This document shows positions 9,303 to 18,491 of a stretch of DNA of 23,306 nucleotides, one piece after another; within the stretch, counting starts at the first letter, position 1; every line of letters begins with the position of its first letter. The notes under the pieces are model-generated. The model was not told the DNA's origin, ran no database searches, and worked only from the letters and a program-made list of their open reading frames with translations. This stretch comes from Chara braunii (Eukaryota > Streptophyta > Charophyceae > Charales > Characeae), in the NCBI GenBank assembly GCA_003427395.1, contig BFEA01000140.1, positions 2,420,474-2,443,779 on the forward strand, written 5' to 3'. The translations under genes were made by a program, and so were the position numbers.

Positions 9303-9398
9303 GTGGGGCGGACCCACCAGGTGTAGTGCTCCGCCTGGGACAGAGATGGAGATGGAGGATGAAGGGGGAGCGAGATGGCACAGCGCAGCTCCCACGCT

Positions 9399-9486
9399 AG
9401 ACTCGAACACACGTACTCCTAGATGTGCGAATGTAGAATGATCTAAAAAACAGACAACAGCTAGGGTATACCCCATCGGACTAACT
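9399..9486 (-). mobile_element. Second tRNA-like SINE head, diverged
   Basis: On the minus strand a box-A-like TAGTCCGATGGGG (9471-9483) is followed 74 bases later by a box-B-like TGTTCGAGTCT (9399-9409). The spacing is longer than in a normal tRNA. The intervening GGGTATACCC...CTGTTG resembles the GGGTACACCC...CTGTTG of the copy at 9639-9693, which suggests two related insertions in tandem. Confidence 0.35.
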
Positions 9487-9573
9487 GGACTGGACTGGAC
9501 TGGCTGGTACCGACAGAGGTACCGGCCTGGACTGGACTACCCTGAATACAACACAGGCCTGTGAGAACAGGCC
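9485..9573. repeat. ACTGG short tandem repeats and two small hairpins
   Basis: Repeats of ACTGG/TGGAC lie at about 9485-9502 and 9529-9538. Between and after them are two hairpins: GGTACC (9506-9511) with GGTACC (9518-9523), and GGCCTG (9556-9561) with CAGGCC (9568-9573). Confidence 0.7.
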
Positions 9574-9638
9574 AAGGGGCTGGTCTCACAAGCCAACCAG
9601 AGGTCCGCTACAGCTTCACTCATCAAGTTTCATCATTT

Positions 9639-9693
9639 GGATTCGAACATAGGTTTGTATTTCAACAGTTCAAGGGTGTACCCACTGAGGGCA
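9639..9693 (-). mobile_element. tRNA-derived SINE-like head
   Basis: On the minus strand the box A region reads CCCTCAGTGGGTACACCC (within 9674-9693), close to the tRNA D-arm pattern CTCAGTTGGTAGAGC. Box B follows as TGTTCGAATCC at 9639-9649, about 45 bases from box A, the normal tRNA spacing. No acceptor-stem pairing is evident, so a SINE head or tRNA-like relic is more likely than a working tRNA gene. The body would continue toward 9480. Confidence 0.5.
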
Positions 9694-10466
9694 TACTCAC
9701 ACTAGCACGTATTTCCGCAAATTTTACGTACGTGAATTTTTATTTATATGGCACCTGCGGGTCACAATGCTCACCCATTTGTTGCCCAAAGTAGAAAAGA
9801 CAGGGTCGTGACCTGGCCTTGAGATGCGAAAATACATTGTCTGCAGTCAGACAACACAATGCACAATTTTATTTTATTTTTTTGCTTCCAAAAAGGAGTA
9901 GAGAAAAAAAAAAGAAGATTTTGTGGGGACCTCTGGAGGTCCCCGCAAAATATGTAAGCCCATGGTTGTCCAGGCCGCTGACATCTACGTGCCCTTTTGT
10001 GTGAACATGCAAAATACGTGTCTTGTGTGACCCGGAAAACTACATAAAATTTGCGATTTTGCAAAAATATGTAGTAGTGTGAGTGTGCCCTGAGCTAGGC
10101 TCTTGTTTTTTTTTTCTTTTATGCATTGCATGGGGTGAGTAGTGGAGCAAGGATCATTGTCGATTTCAGCATTGTGCAAGAAATTCGGGGGCTCGCTCCA
10201 CTGCTCAACATTCTACACAGAGCGGGTCTGCCTATAATATACGCGCCAGATTTAGACCCTCGTTCCACTACCCTTGACTTGAAAAAAATCTCAAGGAAAG
10301 CCCTACGGGCGTCCTTGAGCCGACCCCTAAACATATAATTAAAAAATACTACAAGTCGTCATCACTGGACCAGGATAACCGCGATTGGGAAAAAAAAAAA
10401 AAGACTGGACGAGAAAACTGAACGTAACCTGGCGGCACATGTTGAAGTCGTTTCCAAGGAAGTTCA
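9694..10466. other. Non-coding stretch with strong hairpins
   Basis: No gene is recognised. A near-perfect hairpin lies at 9918-9951: ATTTTGTGGGGACCT, loop CTGG, AGGTCCCCGCAAAAT, that is 15 pairs including one G-U. A nested hairpin lies at 10290-10319, with outer CTCAAGG/CCTTGAG and inner GCCC/GGGC around TAC. Short frames, such as one of 70 codons at 10126-10338, have no recognisable similarity. Confidence 0.7.
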
Positions 10467-10487
10467 AGTCACCTCTGGGAGGTGACT
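10467..10487. repeat. Perfect 9-bp hairpin with TGG loop
   Basis: AGTCACCTC (10467-10475), TGG, then GAGGTGACT (10479-10487). Its apex, CCTCTGGGAGG, nearly repeats the apex CCTCTGGAGG of the hairpin at 9918-9951, although the outer stems differ. Confidence 0.8.
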
Positions 10488-11059
10488 CGAAAATTGGCGT
10501 ACTTTGCCTGGGCACCCTACGACCGCCCTCAAGTTTCAGAGCGGGAGTTTATTGAGGCGGGAACCTTAATCACTTTTCAATAGTGAATAGCAAATCTCAA
10601 GGGCGTAGTGGGTCCGGCACCTCATGTGGCAGCACGGGACCCTCTTGGCCGCGTCACGCAGGAGTTCGACCAACCTTGACACGAACGCACAAACGGAGCT
10701 TCCTTAGGCCGCTCCGGCCAAGTGTGCCAGCCATACCTCTCACGAGCCCCTACGACAGGATAGGGCCTACGCGAGGCACGACTTACCTCCACCTTACGGG
10801 AGCTGTCACCTCCCATCGGTGGGCGTATCCCCGCCGAGCTACCAGTCCACAATACGAAAGCTTATCAGTTGCAATCGCAGAGGTGGACCAGCCGAGGGCG
10901 TTTCTCGTTCGCTGTAGCATAGGGGGTACGCGCGGTAATATGCTTATCGGTCCCGCACGCGAGCCGGCATCTTGGGGGGCTGAAGTCCCAAGCGCGGCTC
11001 GGCGTCGGTCGACTAGGACGCATCCCACACACCACGCGCACACCACTCTACGAACGCAA
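10488..11059. other. No recognisable feature up to the gap
   Basis: Mixed-composition DNA with no recognisable gene on either strand. A CCTCAA/TTGAGG inverted repeat lies at 10527-10557. Open frames that run into the gap are extended only by N. Confidence 0.5.
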
Positions 11060-12059
11060 NNNNNNNNNNNNNNNNNNNNNNNNNNNNNNNNNNNNNNNNN
11101 NNNNNNNNNNNNNNNNNNNNNNNNNNNNNNNNNNNNNNNNNNNNNNNNNNNNNNNNNNNNNNNNNNNNNNNNNNNNNNNNNNNNNNNNNNNNNNNNNNNN
11201 NNNNNNNNNNNNNNNNNNNNNNNNNNNNNNNNNNNNNNNNNNNNNNNNNNNNNNNNNNNNNNNNNNNNNNNNNNNNNNNNNNNNNNNNNNNNNNNNNNNN
11301 NNNNNNNNNNNNNNNNNNNNNNNNNNNNNNNNNNNNNNNNNNNNNNNNNNNNNNNNNNNNNNNNNNNNNNNNNNNNNNNNNNNNNNNNNNNNNNNNNNNN
11401 NNNNNNNNNNNNNNNNNNNNNNNNNNNNNNNNNNNNNNNNNNNNNNNNNNNNNNNNNNNNNNNNNNNNNNNNNNNNNNNNNNNNNNNNNNNNNNNNNNNN
11501 NNNNNNNNNNNNNNNNNNNNNNNNNNNNNNNNNNNNNNNNNNNNNNNNNNNNNNNNNNNNNNNNNNNNNNNNNNNNNNNNNNNNNNNNNNNNNNNNNNNN
11601 NNNNNNNNNNNNNNNNNNNNNNNNNNNNNNNNNNNNNNNNNNNNNNNNNNNNNNNNNNNNNNNNNNNNNNNNNNNNNNNNNNNNNNNNNNNNNNNNNNNN
11701 NNNNNNNNNNNNNNNNNNNNNNNNNNNNNNNNNNNNNNNNNNNNNNNNNNNNNNNNNNNNNNNNNNNNNNNNNNNNNNNNNNNNNNNNNNNNNNNNNNNN
11801 NNNNNNNNNNNNNNNNNNNNNNNNNNNNNNNNNNNNNNNNNNNNNNNNNNNNNNNNNNNNNNNNNNNNNNNNNNNNNNNNNNNNNNNNNNNNNNNNNNNN
11901 NNNNNNNNNNNNNNNNNNNNNNNNNNNNNNNNNNNNNNNNNNNNNNNNNNNNNNNNNNNNNNNNNNNNNNNNNNNNNNNNNNNNNNNNNNNNNNNNNNNN
12001 NNNNNNNNNNNNNNNNNNNNNNNNNNNNNNNNNNNNNNNNNNNNNNNNNNNNNNNNNNN
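11060..12059. other. Assembly gap of exactly 1000 N
   Basis: A run of exactly 1000 N, probably a scaffold gap of estimated or default size. The true distance and content are unknown, and features on either side need not be near each other. Confidence 0.99.
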
Positions 12060-13001
12060 AGGTTGGGTGTCCCGCCGGCCAATGTAAACGGGCTCTATGC
12101 GAGGGGAGACTCCTACCCTTCAGGGCCTGGGGCTTGGGATGTCCTGGACAAGGACCTTGAATCCCGGCCCAGGACCAACGTCCGACTAAAGAAGCCCCAA
12201 GATGCAAATAGATAGAAGGGAGGGTTTTCCCGGTCCCACAATCCCAACTTTTACGCAGGTATTAACATGGGCCCTTTGGCCTCCCGAACTCTCATCGTAC
12301 GTATACCCACGCATACATACAAAGGGGGATAGAGTTGTGACGATCACTTCTCACCGACATAGTGGGATTCCTCACGATCATGTATACATATATGGAGTCG
12401 CAGGCAGCCCAAATCCCAAATCCGAATCACAGGACATACCTGCAATCACACCAAGAATCAAACGACAAAGCACGCACTACACAGAGTCAACCCCAACCAT
12501 TCCTAATGCTCATACCCCTTCGCTTTAGCCAGGCAAGCCCCAAATACCGATCCAACCAACCTCAATTAAATACTCAGTACCTTTGTTAAATGACCATTCA
12601 ATAAAAGTCCGGGTGAAACCCTTAACAAACAATAAAACCACCAGGGCTAAAGCCTTTCAGGTTGAGTATGGAGGGTGAGTTGAAATTGAGTCGAAGACCG
12701 ACGAATCGGCAACCGACCCGTTATCAGTGATAACAAGAGATGATCCTCAAGGGATCAAGCTGAATCTAGTCCTGATCTTGAATCGGACGACCACAAAAGA
12801 CCCCTACACATGACAGACCAATCCCCAAGCTGAAATCATGAGTGTATGGAGAATACAACTGCATAACACCTTCTCCCTCAAATCGTCTTAGTTAACTAGG
12901 TCTGGATTTATCTTTAAGCAGTGCCCAAAGCAAAGGCAGACCCTGGCATAGTCTCCCCTATACAGGGTGGATCGCCAGAATCGCCACCTGTCAAAATATA
13001 A
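12060..13001. other. No gene recognised
   Basis: After the gap, about 940 bases of moderately A/C-rich sequence. AATAAA-like motifs occur near 12598 and 12631. A plus-strand frame at 12202-12528 (108 codons, ATG start) has no recognisable similarity and a composition like random sequence. Confidence 0.5.
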
Positions 13002-13614
13002 TCTAACTCCTCTAAATCAAGAAAATTTCGGTAGCGCTTCCCGTAGGAAAAGTGCCTTTTCAGAATTTATATCAGCCCAAATATGAAAACAGAGATCAAC
13101 TCCAACTCCGGAAAGTCAAATTTTGTCTAACTTCCTGAATTAGTAAAAATCCGAGCAACATTCCCTTTAGAAAGGAAGACTTCCCATATTTACACTAATT
13201 CAGATGCGAACTCAAAGGACAACTTGAGCTCAACTTAGACAGGATTTAATTAACTCCTTAGTTTTGCACAAATTTTGGCAGCACTCCCCTTAGAAAAGTG
13301 TTATTCCAAAATTTATACAAAGCTAAGTCTAGAATTTGAAAGTAACTTTGACTTCTCAAAAACCAATTTTGTCTAACTCCCTGAACTAGCAAAAATTTTG
13401 GCAGCACTCCCTTTAGAAAATGAGACTTTCCGGATTTTTACTAGGTCAGATATAAGGAAAAGACAAGTTGAACTTTGACAAGTCAAAAATTGACTAACTC
13501 TTTGGATTCGTAGAAATTTCGGCAGCGCTTCCCGTAGAGAAAGTAACTTGCCAAGATTTATACAAAGCCACGTACAACAAAGATCCCAGAAAGTGAGAGA
13601 ATTTATCTAAGAAA
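13002..13614 (+). repeat. Five tandem copies of a unit of about 122 bases
   Basis: Units begin with TCTAACTCC-like sequence at about 13002, 13126, 13249, 13372 and 13493, so the period is 121-124 bases. About 20 bases into each unit is AAAATTT(C/T)GGCAGC, then a (G/A)CT(T/C)CC(C/T)(G/T)TAGAAAA segment, then a TTTATAC-like motif and a TTTGAC..GTCAAA-like segment near the end. Copies are diverged by point changes and small indels, so the array is old. Tandem repeats of this size occur in LTR U3 regions and in satellites; I cannot tell which applies. Confidence 0.85.
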
Positions 13615-13856
13615 AAAAAACTTAATTCAGAAAATGCAAGCAATTGAACTGACTCCTATCGCTCTAGCACGTGGCGAGCCTCTAAAGAAACTACCTGTCA
13701 ACCTGAAACCCTGACCAAGTAGTAATCTCACTCAGCCACATGCAGGCCAAACCACAAAGGTAAGTACTCTCCCCACCCCCAAGCCAATTTAAGCAAACAA
13801 TACTTCATAATCTTTCAGTGAGTTATCCCCTCATACCCAACTTACATAAGGCATAG
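13615..13856. other. Spacer between the tandem array and the hairpin family
   Basis: Non-coding A/C-rich sequence between the two repeat regions; no motif recognised. Confidence 0.4.
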
Positions 13857-14794
13857 GTCAGGGCACCTGAACTTACTGAGCGCACCCAACTTAGCCAGAC
13901 CTAAAGTCAGAATACCTAATCTTATAGAGCATTCTGACTTGGCCAAGTATACACAAACAGCGGGCACGACTACTTCTCTCTTCTTTGGGCATATGACTAG
14001 ACCACTCTAGTCGCCCTGAACTGTTTAAATAGCCAACTTGTATATACCTTTATGAACTTAGTCTTCAAAGGGACATAAGGCTGAGCCGCTCAAGTTAGAA
14101 CATTGCTCAGCCTCCCCAAGTTTACCTCCATTTATATCTCTTAGTTATACTCTCTTCAGTTGTGATAAGCTATAGTAAGGCTACCTAAACTTATAGAGCG
14201 GCTTGACTAGCCTGTTCTCAATAACATAATAATATAATATAGCCGAGTTATATCCATTGGGTTCCAATATGTGCGAGGCATTGGGTCAGACCACCTAAAC
14301 TTATAGAGTGGTCTGATCCTCTGCCAGGTTCGTTTCTCTCTGATCCAATCTGTGCGAAGAAGTGGGATAGGCTACCTAAACTTATAGAGCGGCCTGTCCC
14401 CTGCCAGGATTATCCCCTCAAAACAAAACAGGAGAAGGGCTGAACCACCTAAACTTATAGAGCGGTTCATACCTCCTTGTTCAGAACCAAAGAAAATTGA
14501 GAGAACCCCAAATAAATCAAGGCAACCCAAGGTACCTAAACTTATAGAGCGTCTTGGGTCCCTGAAAACCACCCACAGTCAAACCCTCACAAGTCAGAGC
14601 AGCCAGGACACCTAAACTTATAGAGTGTCCTGACCCTCCATGCAATTCACAACACTAGGTCTCCCCAAACTTATGGGGACATCCCAGCCACCAGAGCTTC
14701 AGGCTACCTAAACTTATAAAGCGGCCTGAGGCTCCATGCAAACCAAAACTAAACAGAGTGCTGGGCTTCCCCAAACTTAAGGGGACCTCCCAGC
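13857..14794 (+). repeat. Family of about twelve hairpins with a shared loop and covarying stems
   Basis: At least nine sites carry a loop close to CTAAACTTATAGAG (or CCAAACTTA(A/T)GG) flanked by inverted repeats whose sequence changes from site to site. Examples: AAGTCAGAAT/ATTCTGACTT (13904-13940), TCAGACCAC/GTGGTCTGA (14286-14316), GGGATAGGC/GCCTGTCCC (14364-14400), TGAACC/GGTTCA (14441-14469), ACCCAAG/CTTGGGT (14525-14559), CAGGACAC/GTGTCCTG (14604-14632), TCCCC/GGGGA (14662-14679), TCAGGC/GCCTGA (14699-14729) and GCTGGG/CCCAGC around TCCCC/GGGGA (14760-14794). One member at 14088-14113 (AGGCTGAGC/GCTCAGCCT) has its loop in reverse orientation. Copies at 13861 and 14176 are imperfect. Spacing is mostly 50-85 bases. 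Function unknown. Confidence 0.9.
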
Positions 14795-15379
14795 CTTAAT
14801 GACCTAGAAAACTTGCACACAATCCTGCCTTCCTCCCAACCTCCCCCTCGATGCAACCCATTTCATTCACAATTTGCTTTCAGGCAATCAACAAAACTGA
14901 AACTGAAATTGCACACACACTCCTTTACTTCAGTCTGACTTAAGCCCTGACAGTCAAACCAAAATCAAAGTACATGATCCAGACAATACGCTCAATTAAA
15001 CGTAGAGAGATGTACAGGTAGGGGTTATAGTCGGGTCTATAAAGGGAGTCAAGGGATTACCACTCAGTTCCCTGCCTCCAAAACTCCGCCTGAGTCCCGG
15101 CAGAGCTCCCGCAATCGGTGGGGCAATCTCCCACAAAGGCCTTGGCGCGGATTACGGGCCACATGCCCGCCTGCCTCCTTCCTCTCAGAGCCAAAGGACT
15201 AGACTTTAGAGTAAGAAGGGTAGGATAAGAAGGAGTAAGACCCTCGGACTCAGGAGAGACACACTCAGACTCACGCGAGAGGGCCTTCGATTCTTCGACG
15301 CCTGAGAGCCCCGCAATGGCGGCCAAAGCACGCGATCGCCGACGAACAAAAGTCTAACTGCTAGTTGCTGACTTTTCCG
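14795..15379. other. Non-coding stretch downstream of the hairpin family
   Basis: No gene recognised. A minus-strand frame of 89 codons (15057-15326) has only a TTG start and no recognisable similarity. A TATA-like site at 15038 is listed separately. Confidence 0.4.
15038..15044 (+). promoter_or_regulatory. TATA-like site
   Basis: TATAAAG in a GC-moderate context (GGGTCTATAAAGGGAG). It lies just after the two structured repeat regions, as a TATA box would lie after U3 repeats in an LTR. No transcript or downstream gene is evident, so the call is tentative. Confidence 0.3.
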
Positions 15380-15570
15380 ACGGCCTCCTGGTTCGCAACA
15401 ATTACCCCCTTCCTTAAGCTGCAATGCCGCCTCCCTAGCCCAAGGCTCCCATTACGCTGCCGAGTTCAACCGAGNACGGCCTCCTGGTTCGCAACAATTA
15501 CCCCCTTCCTTAAGCTGCAATGCCGCCTCCCTAGCCCAAGGCTCCCATTACGCTGCCGAGTTCAACCGAG
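15380..15570 (+). repeat. Exact 95-base duplication split by one N (probable assembly artefact)
   Basis: 15380-15474 and 15476-15570 appear identical over 95 bases, with a single N at 15475 between them. The same arrangement and length recur at 21499-21689. Two unmerged contig ends sharing an overlap explain this better than a biological duplication. Confidence 0.9.
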
Positions 15571-16143
15571 TCTCATAGAGTGCGTCCCCCGCCCCCCCTT
15601 CATACTATTCCGCAAAGTTAGACGAGCAGCGCACCCTCAATAGGCAAGTACACAGGCTTACAGGCCACCCTTCACACCCCTGACTGTTGGGATGAGCAGC
15701 GCTTCAACCGGTAGGCAAGTCTCCCATCCGTGGTTTCCGACAGCGCCACCCAAATCTTCACCGTAGCTCACATAATCAGAGGTTTGGCCCCGCCGCTGGC
15801 CGTCGGTATGCAGCGAGGTATCGAGTTTGGCGCAGAGTCACAACAATAGCTACCCCACAGTAACGCCCTGCACGGCTAAGCTTGACTGTGCCGCGTGCCC
15901 TAGCGTACTGGCGGCTCAAAGTTAGGCCGGTACAAGCTCCGAATCCCTTCCCAACGGTACGTCTGCGGGGAGCTCGCCCTCGCTCGAGCCGGCTAATCGG
16001 TAGGCAGTTTTCAGCTTCCGTGGCTCTCCTTTGCCATTCCCATGACAGTGGACCTACTGCCAGGACGTGGGAATATACCCCCGCAAGTGCTGCCTGTCGT
16101 AGTGTCTGTTCTACTGCAGGCACAACCCGACTAGGTAAGTGGG
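15571..16143. other. No gene; degenerate direct repeats
   Basis: Two related segments 70 bases apart, GACGAGCAGCGC...TAGGCAAGT (15621-15649) and GATGAGCAGCGC...GTAGGCAAGT (15691-15720), suggest an old duplication. A GGTAGGCAG near 15999 may be a third trace. Frames on both strands at 15776-16199 overlap each other and have no recognisable similarity. Confidence 0.45.
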
Positions 16144-16171
16144 CTTTCTCTCTCTCCCTCTCTCTCTTTCC
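16144..16171 (+). repeat. CT-rich microsatellite
   Basis: A run of CTCTCTCTCC-type repeats. On the minus strand it would be a GA-rich tail downstream of the SINE-like head at 16328-16384, but that link is a guess. Confidence 0.8.
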
Positions 16172-16327
16172 ACATCGCCCGTCCGCTCGTGGCCGCTAAC
16201 TCGGTTTGGTCCTCCGCTCAGATGAGCGCCACCGAAAGCGATGGACTTCCAGGGTTGGCTCAGCGCCAAGCCGGCTCGCAGACAATAGGCCGAGTGCGAA
16301 GAGCCGACGACGACCTCCGTGCCGAAC

Positions 16328-16384
16328 GGGAATGAACCCACCACCTGAAATGTGGCTAGGTGCATTAGCACTTTGCCACGCCCT
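16328..16384 (-). mobile_element. tRNA-derived SINE-like head
   Basis: On the minus strand TGGCAAAGTGCT (ending at 16379) fits box A, and GGTTCATTCCC (16328-16338) is close to box B GGTTCRANYCC, about 40 bases away. The order GTGGC, GTGC, GCAC, GCCAC, GGTTCA parallels the copies at 8945 and 19184. No cloverleaf is visible. The body would run left, possibly to the GA-rich tail near 16144. Confidence 0.5.
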
Positions 16385-17068
16385 TCTCGCGCGCGGCTCC
16401 TAATCCTACTAACTTCCCTCCTACTCCACCAACCCCAAAACTAACCGCACCATTGAAGTCGCCGCGCTAAAAACCTCCATTTTGCATCCCTCCTCGATCT
16501 TTTCTGTTAGGAGCCGGGAGAGACCCACGTTTTCCGCCGTGCCATACCCTTCCTCCAACACCCCACGCAGCATCTTTTCTTACTAACTTCTTATCTACTA
16601 ACTTTCTTTCGAACCCGAGCCCGGAATCCAGCTCGCCTGACACCAAAACACCAGATCAGCACCTTTGTTTGTTGAAAATGGTCGAGGAACGAATGATCCG
16701 ACTAAATTTCGTTCTCGTTTGTTCCCGCTCCATCATAGCTCAGCGTAGTAGTTTTCCTCACTATCGCCTCCTACACTAACTCTCTCACCGAACGGTCTCC
16801 ACGAGCACGCTCGCAATGCTCGAAACTCCTCATCCCGGTCCTTACTTCGCTCGTTTCTGTCAAGGAACGGGCACATTACGTCTCCCCACCTCCGCCATAT
16901 CTGCACCTTCCTCCTCCGCACGCACCCGGCGCGTTTCCGCGCCCTGATTCATTCCAGCCCCCGTCGCCTGTTTCTCACTTTNGTCGTCGCCTGGTTGCCG
17001 TCAACACGTATCGCAGCTGCCCCGGCTGTCCACCCAAGGCGCCCGACTGAAAAAAGAAACGAGGAGTG
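16385..17068. other. No gene recognised
   Basis: C/T-rich non-coding sequence downstream of the U6-like sequence. A minus-strand frame of 62 codons (16733-16921, ATG start, charged residues) has no recognisable similarity. One N at 16982. Confidence 0.4.
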
Positions 17069-17180
17069 AAAAAAATCTCGGTCGCTCGGGCTGCCCCTCG
17101 ATTTATATGTGTCATCCTTGCGCAGGCGCCATGCTAATCTTCTCTGTGTCGTCCCAATTCTAACAGATGTCCCTAAGGAC
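17069..17180 (-). ncRNA. U6: U6 spliceosomal snRNA (divergent gene or pseudogene)
   Basis: U6 forms the catalytic core of the spliceosome with U2. On the minus strand the sequence starts with GTCCTTAGGGAC, a small 5' hairpin as in plant U6, and then carries the hallmark elements in order: the ACAGAGA box (CACAGAGAAGATTAGCATGG, which includes the AGC triad), and the internal stem-loop TGCGCAAGGATGACAC, then ATAAATCGAG. These core positions match plant U6 at nearly every base. Differences include one C-to-G change at the base of the internal stem-loop (GGCGCC), GGGACGACA for GGAACGATA, and a 3' end that after ATCGAG is GC-rich and unlike the usual U6 end. The copy finishes in seven T (17069-17075), a pol III terminator. 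Upstream, at 17181-17280, I see no TATA box near -30 and no plant upstream element. A retro-pseudogene or a divergent algal gene both fit. Confidence 0.85.
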
Positions 17181-18376
17181 TTGGGGCCGACTGGTGCCAG
17201 TTGGCTACCACAGCGGGTAACCGTCGGGCGGGTCCACCTACGCCCCCTCCTTTTCGTTTTTGTACGTACCCGACGCGGTCTGCGTCCGGGTTCACTCCAA
17301 ATTTATGCGGTGATATGCACTTCTCCCCCGGTCCCCATTCTCCCCAGCTGCCGCGTCANCAAGTTTGCCGATCGCAAAAACCCAAAAAGGAAGGAAAACA
17401 ACAAAACAAACAAAAACTAATTTTAAAGCACGAATTTTCCCTGTCGTAATCCATTCCTACTCCATTACTTCCGCCCGAACCCGACCTCCTTTCGGGCCTA
17501 GTTCGGGCACTTCACCAACCTCGACCCCAACAACTATTCAGGCCCGCTCCCCTTTTTCCCAAACTTAGGTACCGTTCACACCCAAGGGCCAAACTGATCT
17601 CCGTCGCCTCGTGCCAGTCTTGACGGACGCTCCGAACGTTTCAGGCTGGGGTACCGTCTCTTAGGATTCTCAAAGGCCACTCCGCCCCTTCCCATATGCA
17701 CCCGGTCCCATCCACGTCCGGGTTCTTCTCGCAGATTCTTGCGCATCTTTCCCTACGCAGCAATCAGGCAAATCTCCTCTTTGATCTCTTTGCCTCCCCT
17801 CGCACACCCCTACCTTAGATTACGTCCTCGTTCAGTACCCCCGGCGGTCCCCAATGCCTTCCTACCCTATCAAGCTCTCCGCGCGGATCTGGCCTTCCTC
17901 CGAGGGCAGATTCACGCGCCATACAGTCTTTCCCCTGTACTTTGCACTCTCAGGCCCGCCCTCGACCTTCACCTTTACCTTGTCAGCATGCCGCACTGAT
18001 CCTCGGACGATCCGACCGCCCTCTGAGGATCCGACCTTTTTTCTCCATTCCGAGGACCTGGCCTCGTTCCAGGGCCCGATTCAGACACGGCCTCCACCAC
18101 CATTTGGCCATGAGCCCCTGGGGCAACTCATGAACCCAAAGCAGCCCCCCCCCCCGTATCATTTTAACTTTTAACGGGTGTCCCATAGGGCACAGCTTGT
18201 GCTGCGGAGGCAAACGGCCCCTAGGCCACTCGGGGTGCGCCATCTGGGTCCAAGCGCCGGCCTATTTTTCAACAGTCCACGGGTGTATCCACCGCGGCCT
18301 TCGCGTCCTCCCCCATACGAGCGCAAAAAGGAGATAGTACCAAGACTTTGATGTAGATAAATCACACAAAAAAAAT
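17181..18376. other. No gene recognised
   Basis: C-rich sequence with several overlapping short frames on the plus strand (for example 17739-17999 and 17854-18174), all of low complexity in Pro, Ser and Leu and without recognisable similarity. One N at 17359. A C-run lies near 18147. Confidence 0.4.
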
Positions 18377-18420
18377 CCGCGGCAACCCGGAGGGAACCGC
18401 GGCCCCCATAGCTATAAAAG
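18377..18420 (+). promoter_or_regulatory. CCGCGG inverted repeat followed by a TATA-like box
   Basis: CCGCGG occurs at 18377-18382 and 18397-18402 (a self-complementary pair that could form a hairpin over CAACCCGGAGGGAA), and TATAAAAG follows at 18413-18420. A plus-strand ATG frame of 96 codons begins at 18492. The arrangement resembles an LTR or simple promoter, but no product is recognised. Confidence 0.35.
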
Positions 18421-18491
18421 GCGAAGGGGATAGTCCCATAGGCCCATCAACCCCTCAAGCCTCGCCGTCGCGCTCCTCCGTTCCTTTTCGC

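Noticed and set aside
10583-12207. Very long open frames across the gap
   Set aside because: Most of their codons are N; the real parts show no similarity.
13002-14794. CRISPR-like array
   Set aside because: The repeats are diverged, the 122-base units have no unique spacers, and the hairpin sites vary in their stems; the context is eukaryotic.
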